A DNA stretch of 64,000 nucleotides from Bradyrhizobium sp. CCGUVB1N3 (GTDB lineage: Bacteria > Pseudomonadota > Alphaproteobacteria > Rhizobiales > Xanthobacteraceae): positions 7,691,501 to 7,755,500 of the forward strand of contig NZ_JANADR010000001.1 in NCBI RefSeq assembly GCF_024199925.1, read 5' to 3'. The position numbers were made by a program, and so were the translations under genes. Below are positions 28,101 through 37,711 of the stretch, piece by piece; within the stretch, counting starts at the first letter, position 1, and each line of letters starts with the position of its first letter. The notes under the pieces are model-generated. The model did not search any database, was not told the DNA's origin, and saw nothing but the letters and a program-made list of their open reading frames with translations.

Positions 28101-31100
28101 ATAACCAACATCTTCAAGGCGATTGGAAGGGCCCGGCTTTTTGACGAACTCGGTCTGCTCGCACCGACAGGCTTGACTAGGCTCGAGGAATTGCTTCATG
28201 CCTCGGGCTTTGCCCGCGAGAACAACCTCGAATCCATGGGCAATATTTGTATCGCTCTGCTGCCGCTGGCGCGCAGCCCGCAGAAGTCGATGCAGTGGCA
28301 CCGGAGGCAAGCTCTCAACCTGCTCAATGATCTGCAACCAGTATTGGAGCAGAAAATAGCGGCATATCTAGCGGCAAACACAGCCGAGCGGCGGACCCAG
28401 AGTTCGTTTTCGGCCCGCCGTCCCGCACTCTCGATTTTTCAGGTGCTCAAGGCGCGTAAGGTCCTAGAGACTTTGTACCGTCGGCCGTATGTCGAGGGCA
28501 ACAAGTCTGATTTGGCGATGCGTCGGCAACAGCTGGAGCATGTGACCAAGAAGATCCTGGCGGACACACGAGCCCTGATCGAAGGCGATCTTTCCAACAT
28601 GAGCTGGAATCTGATCGCGCAGATCGAGGCGGACGATGTGGTTGATGCGCTCGACTCATTCATGTCGCTCGATGAGGGCGCGATCCAAACTCAACATCCC
28701 TCGTCCGTCTTCGATACGCACCAGGTGTTACGAACCATGGATCACGAGCCTAGACCGCCGCAGGGCAAGGCAGGACTGATGCAGTTGCCAGTCGTGGACA
28801 TGCAGGGGCGCCGACTGCCCACCGCACCCGAGACGCGATACTCGATGTTTCATCGCTTGACCTCGGGAGCGTTACCGGTCGTCGCGGTGCAACTACCGAA
28901 AAAGCCGAGCCCCTTCATGTTGAGGCGCGTGTTCTGTGTCGATGATGTGCCCTACCGGATGGACCTGTTCGGCGGAAGTAAGTTAAAGGCACCGAAACCA
29001 ACCCTGTCGCAGATTGCTGCCGTCGCTCCGGGCGAGCAAAGACCCGCGGCTTCCGGCGGGAAGCTGTTGGCGATTCCGTATGCCGACACCGCACCGGGCA
29101 CGGCGTTCGAGCAGCTATCGCGCGCCTGGGCCCCGTTTAAGGAAGCATATTATTATACTCAGCGCAGGGGGTTTGCCGCGCCACCTGTCATCAAAGATCT
29201 TGGCCCTCATGACTACGCCCTGGAAGGTGCCTTTAAGTTGTCGCTGCTGCCGGACCGCCCTGCCGGCGAGGAACATCCCTTTAAGCTTATTGGACCAGAC
29301 GGGCCGATCGCTTTGCGCCCGCACGATGGCTGCGGCTTCATCAGGGCCTCGTTAGCCGAGCGCATGTTAGCTGTTCGCCGAGGTGGTCAGCAGGAAGGTC
29401 CTGATCGGCTACTTGCCTACGGTGAGGAAAGGAAGGCGTCGCTGCCCGCCGCGGCGCTGCAATTTTATTCGCGCAGCGAGCAAGTGGCGCAGGAAGTAAG
29501 CGAGAAAACCAGGAGCTGGCTTGAGAGAAGAAAAGGGGAGCCGCTGAGTTCGGAACAGCTGTATCGGACCGTGACGGCCGGACACATCGAAGCGCCCGGC
29601 GCGATCGCCGTGCCCTCCGATGATGGCCATCTGCACGTGCCCAAGCTCAAGAGCGATACGTTGGCTGGGGCGGCTGGCGTGCTGATCGGCCGCTCGCCAT
29701 ATGATAAGGCAAACCTGCGCCCGTTCACAACCGAACGCGTAAAGACGGCATCTGAAGGTGATTCCACAGCGGCGTTCCTCGATAAATGCGTGGCGTTTCA
29801 ATACAGCTTTAATGTTGCCGAGAAGTCAGGTGCTCAACTGGCGGCCGACGATCCGACCTTTTTCGCAAAAGGCATTCTGATCGTGGTGCCTGATGAGGTG
29901 TGGCCGGCCAACTATCGAGATCGCGGGCTGGTGATGTCGGCTGAGGACGTGAAGTCCCATTCGAGCTGGACCGAGCGCAAGGACCGTGTGACGGTGGACA
30001 CCTCACTCGATTGTGTCGGCATGCTCCAAGCCACCGAGGTCTTCGCTCCCGGGTCCCTGGTTGCCGTCCCGCCCGATGAACAGAAAAAGCTTGACGGCGA
30101 CTTCGATGGGGACACCGTCATTATTATCGGGGACCGGCCGCAGCTTTATGAGCATGTCCGGCAGTTTGATGCCGAGGAGCAGGCTCGCGGAGTCCGCTCA
30201 CTCAAGCCGCCAAAGTCGCATACCCCGGCGATCGAGGACGGCAGGTACCAATTCAGTCGTGGCAACCAGATCCTGGCAGCCACGCAGGACACCTTGGAAA
30301 CTTATAGCACTCTGCAGAGAAACTTTCTGGCTCAATCCGATCAAGCCCGGCGCTGGTTTGCGGAACGGGCCATCTTTGGCATCTACGAGGGCGTTGACCA
30401 CGAGTTCAGGCAAGAGATCCGTGACTTATTGAACCGGGAGGAGACGAGCGGGCAGGATATTCAGGCGACGCTCGAAAGGGCGATGCGCGAGATCGACGTC
30501 GCAGAGCACCCAATCGCTCGCGAGGTCACCGAATTGCTCGTGGCCGACTTAGAGGCGTGGGCTTCGAGCGCGGATGCGCCGGTCCCGGTCGAAACAGAAA
30601 CCGCCACCGATCTCGACCCTGGGCTGAGCCAAACGGCTTGCGAGCTTTTTCCGGACTTGGCGGACGCCTATCGGACCTCCGCTCACCCGCGAGAGCGCGT
30701 CCAGGCCTTACTCGATCAATATCCTGCGCGTATCGATCCACGACCGGATGGTTACGAGCCGGACGACATCGTACAAAGCGCAATCAACCTCCTGAGCCTC
30801 GGCAACAAGGTCGGGACCGACGCCTATAAATCCGATACAAGTGCCCGCCTATTCCTTAAAAAAGGCCAACACCTTCAGCGCCTCCTGCACAAGACGCCGG
30901 GCCTGAAAGCCGTGCCCTATATCAAAGGCGTAGCTGCCACGCTCATGCATGGCAGGTTCGATGTCGATACGTCCCTGGACGATCTGAAGGACAATCCGAC
31001 GCTAGCGGCTTCAGTCATGGAAGCCTCAATCAAGCTCGCTGCCGACAAACACATCCTCCCTAAGTCCTCCGCTCGACTGCTCCCCACGGATGATTCCGCT

Positions 31101-33284
31101 ATGGCGATGACTTTGACCAGCGCGGAGGCTGCCGACCGCGCCGGGGCGGAGTCTGCCAGGGCCGTAGAAGAAGAGAACGACATCACCACGGCGACCCTTC
31201 GGGTCGCCGAGATACTCAGGCGGGCGGATATCGAGGTGAGCATGCCTCGTTTAAATCGTTGCTTGAGATCAAAGGGGTCAATGACAGACCAACTGACGGG
31301 AGCGATCATCAAGTCTGACGGCAACACCCAGCTGATCAGCAACGCCGTTCGTCATCTCTTCGAAATCCCTGGCAAGGATTTCACAAATGGTTTCAAGAAG
31401 GCCATGTTGGCGTTCGATGAGCGGGGCTACGCCGAGGTCAGCACCAGGAATTGGTTCAGGATGCGAGATCCAACCTTCCTCGGCGTCACCACAGTGCTGA
31501 CCACGCCGGACGGCTATCGCTTTGAGGTAGAGTTCCATACGCCACAGAGCTTTGAAGCCAAGATTGCCAATCACGATACCTACAAGGAGCGAGGCAGGCT
31601 GCGGCTGCGAGCGAGTGGAGATGCTCTGGACGAGGCTACGCAACAACTCGCCCAGCGCGCGCGGGAGGTCTGTAAGGGCGTGCCGATCCCGGAGGGCGCC
31701 AGAGAGATTTCCCACTGGGGAAACGAACTCGACGCTCGATCAGCTGCCGGCGCCATCTTTGGCCCGCGAGCTGCCGAACGGTCAAGAATGCCCGAGAGAT
31801 CACTGATCGCAAAAGAGGTTGTCTCTGTTCTGGGCTCGCGGCCGGTTGTGCTTGTCGGACTACCAGCCGCCGGAAAGTCCCGCATCGGCCCTGCTCTCGC
31901 ACGACGACTGGGGCTCGCCTTCGTCGACACGGACAAGAAAATTGAAAGGGAGACCGGTATGGCGATTACGCAAATTTTCGCCGCCAAAGACAAAGGCAAG
32001 CAGTGGTTCAGAAACCGCGAGGCGAGCTTGATCGCGCAGTTGGTCGCGAAAGGGAACTTAATCCTTGCAACCGGCGGTGGCTCGTTCGAGCGCGAGGAAA
32101 CGCGGCGCCTCATCCTAGATAAAGCGGTCTCGATCTGGCTCGATACCGACCGCGGCGAGATTTGGAAGCGCCTTGCAAATGACACTAGCCGGCCGTTGTT
32201 GCGGATCGACGAGGCGGAGGAGACCTCGGGCGAGGGGAGTGCGACCAAGGCGGCCATCAAGAAGGAGCTCTTCGAGGAAATCGTCAAGGAGCGAATTCCG
32301 CAGTATCGCCAAGCAGATATCACGGTCGTTCCGCCCCATAAGAGGAACGACAACAAGAACGCGGATGCGTGTGTGACGGCGCTGCACGGCTATCTCTGTG
32401 GCGGTGCCGGGGAAGAAGCGTTGTTGGCCAGCTCGTTTCAGGGGCTTCCCACAGCGTCAAACCCTCCGAGCACAGAAGCTTCGGTTCGGCTCAAGGAGCA
32501 GAGGCTGGGACCCGCAGCACCATCACCTGCGAGCGCTCCGCGGTCAGACGTCTACGGAAGCGTTGGGTCCGTGGTTGATTTGTCGTCGACACAGCAGAAG
32601 ATGCCTGATGATGCTCATGATCCGCGGGTTCTTCCGCGCAAAACATCCGATGGTCAGGTCGCTTCTTTGGATCCGACAGCCTCGCTCCACGCCAGCTTGG
32701 TACCTGGCGCCACGGAATGGCTGGGTGACGAGCATATCGCGGCGGACTACGCGCTCCTTAATGAGCAGTTGCAGAGGGACAATCCGGGTCTGGCGGCCGA
32801 GATGCGGTTCGTTCAGCCGGCCCAAGCCCATCTGCTGCGCTTGACCCCGAGCCCGAGCGGCTGGCTGGAAACTTTCCAGCGGATCGTACATGATCGGGAT
32901 GGTAACGACACCGCCAGGTTCCTGCTCGTGCCAGTGAGCGATGGTCATGCTGATGACGAAGGCACGCATTGGTCGCTGTTGTTCGTGGATCGCCACGCGC
33001 CGGAGGGAGCGCTTGCGTACCACTACGACTCCGCCGGGGCACACAACACCACAGTTGCAGAACAACTCGCAGCAAGACTCGGCGTCCGTCTGCAGGTAGC
33101 CCGAATAACCCGGCAGCAGAACGGTTATGATTGCGGCGTCTTTGTCGTGGACGCCACGCGGGCGCTGGTGAGACGATTGGCGCAAGGAGAGCGGCCAGGA
33201 CGCGAGCCGCTGCACCTTGACCACCTCGTCGCCGATCGGCCGGCGCTCCAGGACCGACTTGGAGCTGATGCCGGCTTAGGCTGA
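25116..33284 (+). CDS. Giant SKWP-repeat effector candidate with DxDGD, shikimate-kinase-like and Ulp1-like regions
   Basis: A 2722-residue protein, GGGAGA before the ATG. Residues 1-250 are polar and probably disordered. About 390-920 holds about thirteen 38-44-residue repeats with the signature LANGFSKWP, the mark of RipS (Skwp) of Ralstonia and XopAD of Xanthomonas. Residues 1100-2230 are of unknown function but contain LDGDFDGDTVIII, a DxDGD motif (1662-1666) like that of RNA-polymerase/RdRP double-psi barrels. A shikimate-kinase-like P-loop domain follows (about 2238-2430; Walker A GLPAAGKS at 2248-2255, then FVDTDKKIERETG and LATGGGSF). The C-terminus (about 2530-2710) is a C48/Ulp1-type peptidase with His2618, Asp2638, Gln2667 and Cys2673. 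A tts box upstream makes T3 secretion likely. The fusion is read continuously without frameshift. Activities are inferred from motifs only. Confidence 0.85.
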   Translation: MRDVTRRRNARISDFETGLTARDDESQFASRRGDGASGRFGAVLARMHSEPQDADAPSTRTPSVPGDDRCDTLADPSLDAHRTGAGAPYAANGGRERSAGHKRGAQTRKPSSSRSGVDPFDADLRPESSQTGALQLRRGVSGRDAEWGTHRAGDKGGHSVHDWRHTTYRNAQEPEGGLTHSRLADRRDNGATESSRTGTLAPHAQSASLLPSRAGKRRFDELAEHRPHAATSERYGRAELESGKVRAAIETIDRACRAHDFNQFSRTVVVHTQQNNPKQLKMPGLAAFLQKAATLFKTEFVPLWEDNLRYQQSWGYATTCNAVSREAGGQAGIDACKAMAARLSGLDDSLMRKVDLKAFSLFATSFGRHTQSSRCRNGTIRIAEFFRDDHEALQELNEQSLSLLANGFSKWPERAECRQATVAIASEVSRRARGAGLSHATQQQLSNLANAFCKWPDEAKCCRASVVIADEVSGRAHLSDFNPQALTNLANAFCKWPDRTSCRLATIAIAREVAGRRLGNFEPQGLANLVNGFDKWPDERPTRRAAVAIAGEICRRDISAFTHQNLSLLANGFSKWPDEENCRAAIVAIAGEVLRRGLGHFTPQALVNLVSGFSKRPEEADCRAATAAIAGAVLGGRLRGLTPQGQTVLVNGFSKWPEDATCRAGTVVIASEVLELARRTDGLSDYPAQDLAVAANGFSKWPHERGCRQATVAIADEILRLPDRLSDCTPQELASLANGFSKWQAEPACGEGIGAVARETLGRADRDRRLTGFTEQSLSNLANAFSKWPDQRLVLQATIAIAGEVLSRSDRLSAFTRQQSANLVNGFCKWPTDESCRRATAAIARELCDRNRLSSSDSQGLANLLNGFGKWPADEDCSEAAAAIAREILSRRRLCDFTPQQQADLMNSFIKWRGETSCTQVMVHLARDLGRGGERFAAFNTPQLSMIANAVGRSFMRAEEGGEIADATLLKDRLQQLVHYLHYANDRLEQADVLSITNIFKAIGRARLFDELGLLAPTGLTRLEELLHASGFARENNLESMGNICIALLPLARSPQKSMQWHRRQALNLLNDLQPVLEQKIAAYLAANTAERRTQSSFSARRPALSIFQVLKARKVLETLYRRPYVEGNKSDLAMRRQQLEHVTKKILADTRALIEGDLSNMSWNLIAQIEADDVVDALDSFMSLDEGAIQTQHPSSVFDTHQVLRTMDHEPRPPQGKAGLMQLPVVDMQGRRLPTAPETRYSMFHRLTSGALPVVAVQLPKKPSPFMLRRVFCVDDVPYRMDLFGGSKLKAPKPTLSQIAAVAPGEQRPAASGGKLLAIPYADTAPGTAFEQLSRAWAPFKEAYYYTQRRGFAAPPVIKDLGPHDYALEGAFKLSLLPDRPAGEEHPFKLIGPDGPIALRPHDGCGFIRASLAERMLAVRRGGQQEGPDRLLAYGEERKASLPAAALQFYSRSEQVAQEVSEKTRSWLERRKGEPLSSEQLYRTVTAGHIEAPGAIAVPSDDGHLHVPKLKSDTLAGAAGVLIGRSPYDKANLRPFTTERVKTASEGDSTAAFLDKCVAFQYSFNVAEKSGAQLAADDPTFFAKGILIVVPDEVWPANYRDRGLVMSAEDVKSHSSWTERKDRVTVDTSLDCVGMLQATEVFAPGSLVAVPPDEQKKLDGDFDGDTVIIIGDRPQLYEHVRQFDAEEQARGVRSLKPPKSHTPAIEDGRYQFSRGNQILAATQDTLETYSTLQRNFLAQSDQARRWFAERAIFGIYEGVDHEFRQEIRDLLNREETSGQDIQATLERAMREIDVAEHPIAREVTELLVADLEAWASSADAPVPVETETATDLDPGLSQTACELFPDLADAYRTSAHPRERVQALLDQYPARIDPRPDGYEPDDIVQSAINLLSLGNKVGTDAYKSDTSARLFLKKGQHLQRLLHKTPGLKAVPYIKGVAATLMHGRFDVDTSLDDLKDNPTLAASVMEASIKLAADKHILPKSSARLLPTDDSAMAMTLTSAEAADRAGAESARAVEEENDITTATLRVAEILRRADIEVSMPRLNRCLRSKGSMTDQLTGAIIKSDGNTQLISNAVRHLFEIPGKDFTNGFKKAMLAFDERGYAEVSTRNWFRMRDPTFLGVTTVLTTPDGYRFEVEFHTPQSFEAKIANHDTYKERGRLRLRASGDALDEATQQLAQRAREVCKGVPIPEGAREISHWGNELDARSAAGAIFGPRAAERSRMPERSLIAKEVVSVLGSRPVVLVGLPAAGKSRIGPALARRLGLAFVDTDKKIERETGMAITQIFAAKDKGKQWFRNREASLIAQLVAKGNLILATGGGSFEREETRRLILDKAVSIWLDTDRGEIWKRLANDTSRPLLRIDEAEETSGEGSATKAAIKKELFEEIVKERIPQYRQADITVVPPHKRNDNKNADACVTALHGYLCGGAGEEALLASSFQGLPTASNPPSTEASVRLKEQRLGPAAPSPASAPRSDVYGSVGSVVDLSSTQQKMPDDAHDPRVLPRKTSDGQVASLDPTASLHASLVPGATEWLGDEHIAADYALLNEQLQRDNPGLAAEMRFVQPAQAHLLRLTPSPSGWLETFQRIVHDRDGNDTARFLLVPVSDGHADDEGTHWSLLFVDRHAPEGALAYHYDSAGAHNTTVAEQLAARLGVRLQVARITRQQNGYDCGVFVVDATRALVRRLAQGERPGREPLHLDHLVADRPALQDRLGADAGLG
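26299..27880 (+). repeat. SKWP tandem repeat block inside the giant effector gene
   Basis: About thirteen in-frame repeats of roughly 114-135 bp encode the pattern xLANLANGFSKWPDExxCRxATVAIAxEV...FTPQ. Units differ at most synonymous sites, so the array is old and not a recent slippage product. Two further degenerate units flank it. Confidence 0.85.
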
Positions 33285-33560
33285 TGAAGTTGGCTCGAAC
33301 AGCCCTCGCCGACACGAGGATGGTGGGCTCGCCTGAACGAGCCGGCCAAGGCGATCCCCTCGCTTTGCGATTTGAGGATCTGCCGATACGTCGGCCAAGA
33401 TGCGCCCTCTTTCCAAGTCGTTGGCAGGCCGGCGAGCAACACGTCGATCGGCGGGTCGCCGCAGGAGTTGATCCGCCGCCGGCCGTACCCCGGCGGTCTT
33501 TAAGATGCCGTTGGGGTGCGTCATCGACGGACCTTTCTCCCGCACAGACGACTTCGCTGC
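33285..33560. other. 3' flank of the giant effector gene
   Basis: No gene recognised. The Bradyrhizobium-type palindromic repeat begins near 33567 and may serve as the transcription end of the effector gene. Confidence 0.3.
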
Positions 33561-33566
33561 CGGCCA

Positions 33567-33717
33567 GAAGCATGATCCGGACCCGAAGGGCCGCGTTAGC
33601 GCAAAGTGTGGAGCGGTTTTCCCTCGCGACAAACGCGGAAACGCGTTTGCGCGGAGATCATGCTCAAACAACAACCTAAAGCGCGATGACGATTCATCCT
33701 GATCTCATCGCGCTTTA
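33567..33717. repeat. Interspersed palindromic repeat of Bradyrhizobium type
   Basis: The stretch begins GCATGATCCGGACCCGAAGG and continues to GGAGATCATGCTCAAAC, inverted-repeat ends of a repeat common between genes in Bradyrhizobium. It is followed by a perfect 14-bp stem, CTAAAGCGCGATGA against TCATCGCGCTTTAG (about 33675-33718). This composite is a strong host-genus signature and may act as a bidirectional terminator. Confidence 0.7.
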
Positions 33718-33882
33718 GCTTACCTTACCGGGGGTATCGATCAGCCTCCACATTTTGGACGCCGACCCCCTTAAAGCTTGGGGCGGCAATGTTTTGCTCT
33801 GACGCAATCTTGGAGCAGCCCCCTTGTTTCTGCGCCGATTCATTTTTCTTGGATCAGATCGATTTTGCCAGGGCCGTACATT

Positions 33883-33948
<66 letters not shown>

Positions 33949-33999
33949 ACGAGCGCGAGGCAGATGATCTGCTCCTTTCGTCTGTCTGTTGGACCAAGA

Positions 34000-35487
34000 T
34001 GAGGTCATCGCGGCCGAATCGCCGCTTCATCACTCGAGCCGCCATGGGCCGAATGAGACAACGAGACTGGCGCGCCGAACGCGCTCCATCCACACTCCAT
34101 TCTTCGACGTCGCGCGCGACGGTGACCTCAAAATCGCAGCTATCGACCCCCAGGAATAGCCGGACAAGCGCGAGGCTTGCAGTCTAATAGGAAAGGGTCT
34201 TGGAGGTTGTGATGCGCGTCGGGAGTTGCAGATCGTGCCGGTCACTGAGCGCATTCTTCGTTAGCGTCAAGCATTCGACCAAGCGTGCAAGGCCAAGAAG
34301 AGGCATGGGCCGCATAGAACCTTGCGGTCAATGGTAGCGCATCCTTGCTCTGGTTGAAAGAGAAGGTCAGTAGCCATGAGAACTTTGAAACCATCGACGC
34401 GCTCTCTTCGACGTGGCGTGATCATTTAGACAAGCGGAAGCGAGAGTTCGTTTGGTGTGGAATGGTGTGTGTTCTATTCTCGGTCTTCTGGGAAGAGTTC
34501 TTCTACGTCCTGAACACCTCGGAAAAAGTTCTCCTCTGTGTGGCCTTGGGACTAGCTTTCGGCAGATTGCGAATATGTGAAACCAGCAGAGCCGGAGCCG
34601 TTGCTGGTCGTTGCAAGATACGAGTTCACCTGCATCAAGCGCAGCCATTTCAGACGAGTCTTCCTGCAAATCCGCTTTGCGGACGCCGCATCATGAGCGT
34701 GATCGCTGTGAGGCGGCTCGCGGTGATCAGCACCGTGCACGCACCCGCTCGGCATGCCCGCCAGCGCCAGACGGGTGTCAACAGGCGGGCTCCAGCGGTT
34801 CTCCATCAGCTGATCCCGGATGAAGCGCAGCGTCGCCTGCCTGCCATGGAGCGGAGCGAAAGAAACTCGGCTGACAAGAGGAACACTCAGGTCGTCCTAA
34901 CCTCGCGGTTCTGGAGACATTTGCGGGGTGGATGTCCGTGTCCGCGCTTAAGTGAGACCGTCATCACGCGACATTTTCCAGCTGTCGTGTTTCAATCGTG
35001 TTCGGCTCTAGACGCCGATGTCCAGAACCGAACACAGCGCGCAAGTCTATGCCGATGCGGTGCGAAGCCGATAGTTTTCGTTCTACTTCACGCAAGCCTC
35101 GTAGGACGTTTTTGATGGCACGCCAATTGCTGGACACGGAGAAGAATGAGCAGCACGTTGTGCTCCCACTGTCCAGGATTTGAAATGTGCGTGTTCGACC
35201 GGTCGTAAATCAATGCGATGGACGCTGCCTCCTTGAGTGCGGTCCCGCTGGAGGTTCGCTCCGGCATGCTGGTGCCGCTGTCGTTGTCCGTGCCGAACTA
35301 TGACTGTTGGTGTCGCTGAAGTGAATAGCAACGCAGGATATGATCTGGATGGAGCCGAGGCAACCACTCTGTGTGCTCGCGCGAATTGCACCGCGCCTGT
35401 ATCGACACCGAACCGAAGGTCGCCCCTCTGACGCCTGTGTATCGTCGCGCCCTGCCTTCGTACGATAGCTAAAGGAGACAAAAAGAC
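34000..35487. other. Accessory DNA without recognisable gene
   Basis: Several short frames exist but none has a recognised domain. The segment 34268-34475 is a diverged copy of 39347-39565 (see repeat entries). AAGGAGA at the right end is the ribosome binding site of the next gene. Confidence 0.35.
34268..34475 (+). repeat. Diverged direct repeat, copy A
   Basis: Shares CATTCGACCAAG, TCCTTGCTCTGGT, GAGA(A)AGTC and ACTTTGAAA-ATC-TC-AC in the same order with copy B near 39.35 kb. The two copies flank the radical SAM and FAD genes in the same orientation. Identity by eye is roughly 65-75 percent. The parent element was not recognised. Confidence 0.55.
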
Positions 35488-36972
35488 ATGCGCGCGCCAA
35501 GCTATTGCGAGGCTCTAGAGTTCGCGATCGACCGCTCGTACGACATCAACCTCGACATGCTGAGGGCTCGAAAACTACACCTTGACACCTACAATGATTA
35601 CCTTGTCGGTACCTATCCACCTCTCAAAGCAATGGGTGAGCTGAATGCCGAAAGGCTGTTGAGCGAGATCACATCGTCGATCGATCTCTACTTTCACATC
35701 CCCTTCTGCAATCAGTATTGCACCTTTTGTCACTTCGCCAAGGAAATCAATCCACGTCCCGGGCGAGTGGAACGTTACCTGGCGGCTCTCGATAAAGAGA
35801 TGAGTTGGTCGGACGCGGCGCTCGCCGGCCGATCTATCGAGACAGCTTTCTTTGGCGGCGGCACCCCGTCAATGCTGACAAATCCACAACTCAAAACGCT
35901 ATTTGACATGATCAAACAGCGCTTTGATCTATCGAAGTCCGAAGTCAGCTTCGAATTGCATCCCTCTCTTGCAAAGCAGGTGGATGCCGCAGATCGCATT
36001 TCCACTCTGCTCAGTAATGGCGTAAACCGCTTCGTGCTGGGCGTTCAAAGTCTTGATCAAAACATTTTGCGCATATTGAATCGCGGTCACGGTGTGGGTG
36101 AGGTGAGTAAGCTCGTCAAATTGCTGAACAAGATGGGGGTTCAGAATCTATCGCTGGACCTCATCTATGGATTGCCGCAGCAAACGCTGCGGAGCTGGTA
36201 CGACTCGCTCATCGGTCTATTGAATATGGGAGTGGAGAAATTCAACATATTTCCATTGTTGTTCAAATCGACGGACCCCATAGCTCGCCATTTGAGCAGA
36301 GGGCGATATCAATTCGCCGGGGCGAAGGAGCGCATCATCATGCATTTCATGGCGGAGCACATCCTCACGAGACTTGGCTATCGCCATGGTCCGATCTTCT
36401 TCTGGACCAAGAAGTCGCAGCCGCACTCCATTCAGCAGTGCCGCAAATACGATTCATGGAACGACAATAATCTGATCCCGTTTGGGGTTGGCGGATTTGG
36501 CTACGTGAGTCAGTGCCAGTTCTACAACGAGGCAGATTTAGGTCGCTACTTGCTTAGGGTCGAGCGTGGCGAGAAACCAGTGTGGAAGGGTATCGTCCTG
36601 TCGCAAGACGACCTGATGCGCAGAACGGTGATGCTGGCGTTGCGAAGTAGCGGAGTGTCGCTCTTCCGTTTCGAGAGGGAATTTGGCGTGTCCATGGAGC
36701 AATACTTTCGTCGCGAGCTCAAAAAGCTAAGTGAAGCGGGGCTCATCAGTATTTCAAACGAAGGCGTGCTCTCGCTAACCACTGCCGGCATCATCAATTC
36801 CGGAGCGGTGTCGCTGCAATTTTTCTCCAACCATGTGCTTGAGCGGGTCGCACGCACCGACAGCAGGATCTTAGATAAACGAAGTGATCTTATCGAGAAA
36901 CACGACTACTCGCCGGCCGCCCGATATGGGGCGACCGCCGAAATGCAAGCTGTTTTTAGCCAAGGCCGGTGA
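35488..36972 (+). CDS. HemN/HemW-like radical SAM protein
   Basis: A 494-residue radical SAM enzyme. The cluster motif CNQYCTFC (Cys74, Cys78, Cys81) follows DLYFHIPF, as in HemN/HemW. FFGGGTPSML (glycine-rich SAM-binding segment), VLGVQSLDQNILRILNRGH and SLDLIYGLPQQT are family blocks, and a winged HemN C-terminal domain lies after about 370. HemN oxidises coproporphyrinogen III without oxygen, while relatives are haem chaperones, methylases or cyclopropanases. The Cys motif lacks the CxC extension of true HemN, so the substrate is open. It is longer than HemW (about 380). AAGGAGA lies nine bases before the ATG. Confidence 0.82.
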   Translation: MRAPSYCEALEFAIDRSYDINLDMLRARKLHLDTYNDYLVGTYPPLKAMGELNAERLLSEITSSIDLYFHIPFCNQYCTFCHFAKEINPRPGRVERYLAALDKEMSWSDAALAGRSIETAFFGGGTPSMLTNPQLKTLFDMIKQRFDLSKSEVSFELHPSLAKQVDAADRISTLLSNGVNRFVLGVQSLDQNILRILNRGHGVGEVSKLVKLLNKMGVQNLSLDLIYGLPQQTLRSWYDSLIGLLNMGVEKFNIFPLLFKSTDPIARHLSRGRYQFAGAKERIIMHFMAEHILTRLGYRHGPIFFWTKKSQPHSIQQCRKYDSWNDNNLIPFGVGGFGYVSQCQFYNEADLGRYLLRVERGEKPVWKGIVLSQDDLMRRTVMLALRSSGVSLFRFEREFGVSMEQYFRRELKKLSEAGLISISNEGVLSLTTAGIINSGAVSLQFFSNHVLERVARTDSRILDKRSDLIEKHDYSPAARYGATAEMQAVFSQGR

Positions 36973-37711
36973 GTGCGCGGTGGTCCTAAGCTACTAAATA
37001 GTGCTGATCTCAGCACTGGCGCCCCGAGCGCGTAGTTGAATGACCGGATTTTGAGGCCGTCGTCGCTCGTTTCGGGAACGATACGCGATGTGGTATTACG
37101 CGCCGCTGCTTCGCAACGCGGCTCCGCCGGCGGCTATGGCATGGCCGCGAATGACCGGTTCGGCGAACGCATAGGCGACGAATTCATCCGGCCGAAAGCC
37201 CTGGTGCTCGCGGCCGATCGCTCCCATCGCGCGTGCATCGCAGGCGCTGCTCAAGTCGCGTTTCGAAAGAAAGCGTCAATATCTTCTCTTCGGTAGACTT
37301 GGCCCCATGGGCAATGCGAGGCAGGCGAGAAGGATCAGGTAGACGGATAGGTGTCGTCTCATGATTCAAGTTTGTTATGGCGGTTGGCGGCGGTCGCATC
37401 GGTGGAACGGCGTGCTGCCGACAGAAATTCGTGCCACGATCACGAATCTCTGTGTCAGCCCCATCTTTGAAGGCTCGGCAACATGACGGCTGTTCCTGAC
37501 GGCTTTGACCATCAAGGCAATATCCGACAGCTAAGCGCTCCCTTCCGAAAGCAGCCGTCAAGCAGAGCAGTTCAGGTAACACCTGAGGAATCGGGCAGCT
37601 CTCTGGCAGCTCACGTTGACGCCCGCAGGAGCTGGTTCGAACTACCGTTCCCGCTTTTTGATCCATGTAGATGGCCGCCTTCACTCGGCGAGCGTCAGCA
37701 GTCTGACGCTT
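36973..37711. other. Intergenic region between radical SAM and FAD genes
   Basis: No gene recognised. A short palindrome AGTGCTGATCTCAGCACT at 37000-37017 follows the radical SAM gene; without a T-tract it is only a weak terminator candidate. Confidence 0.4.
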
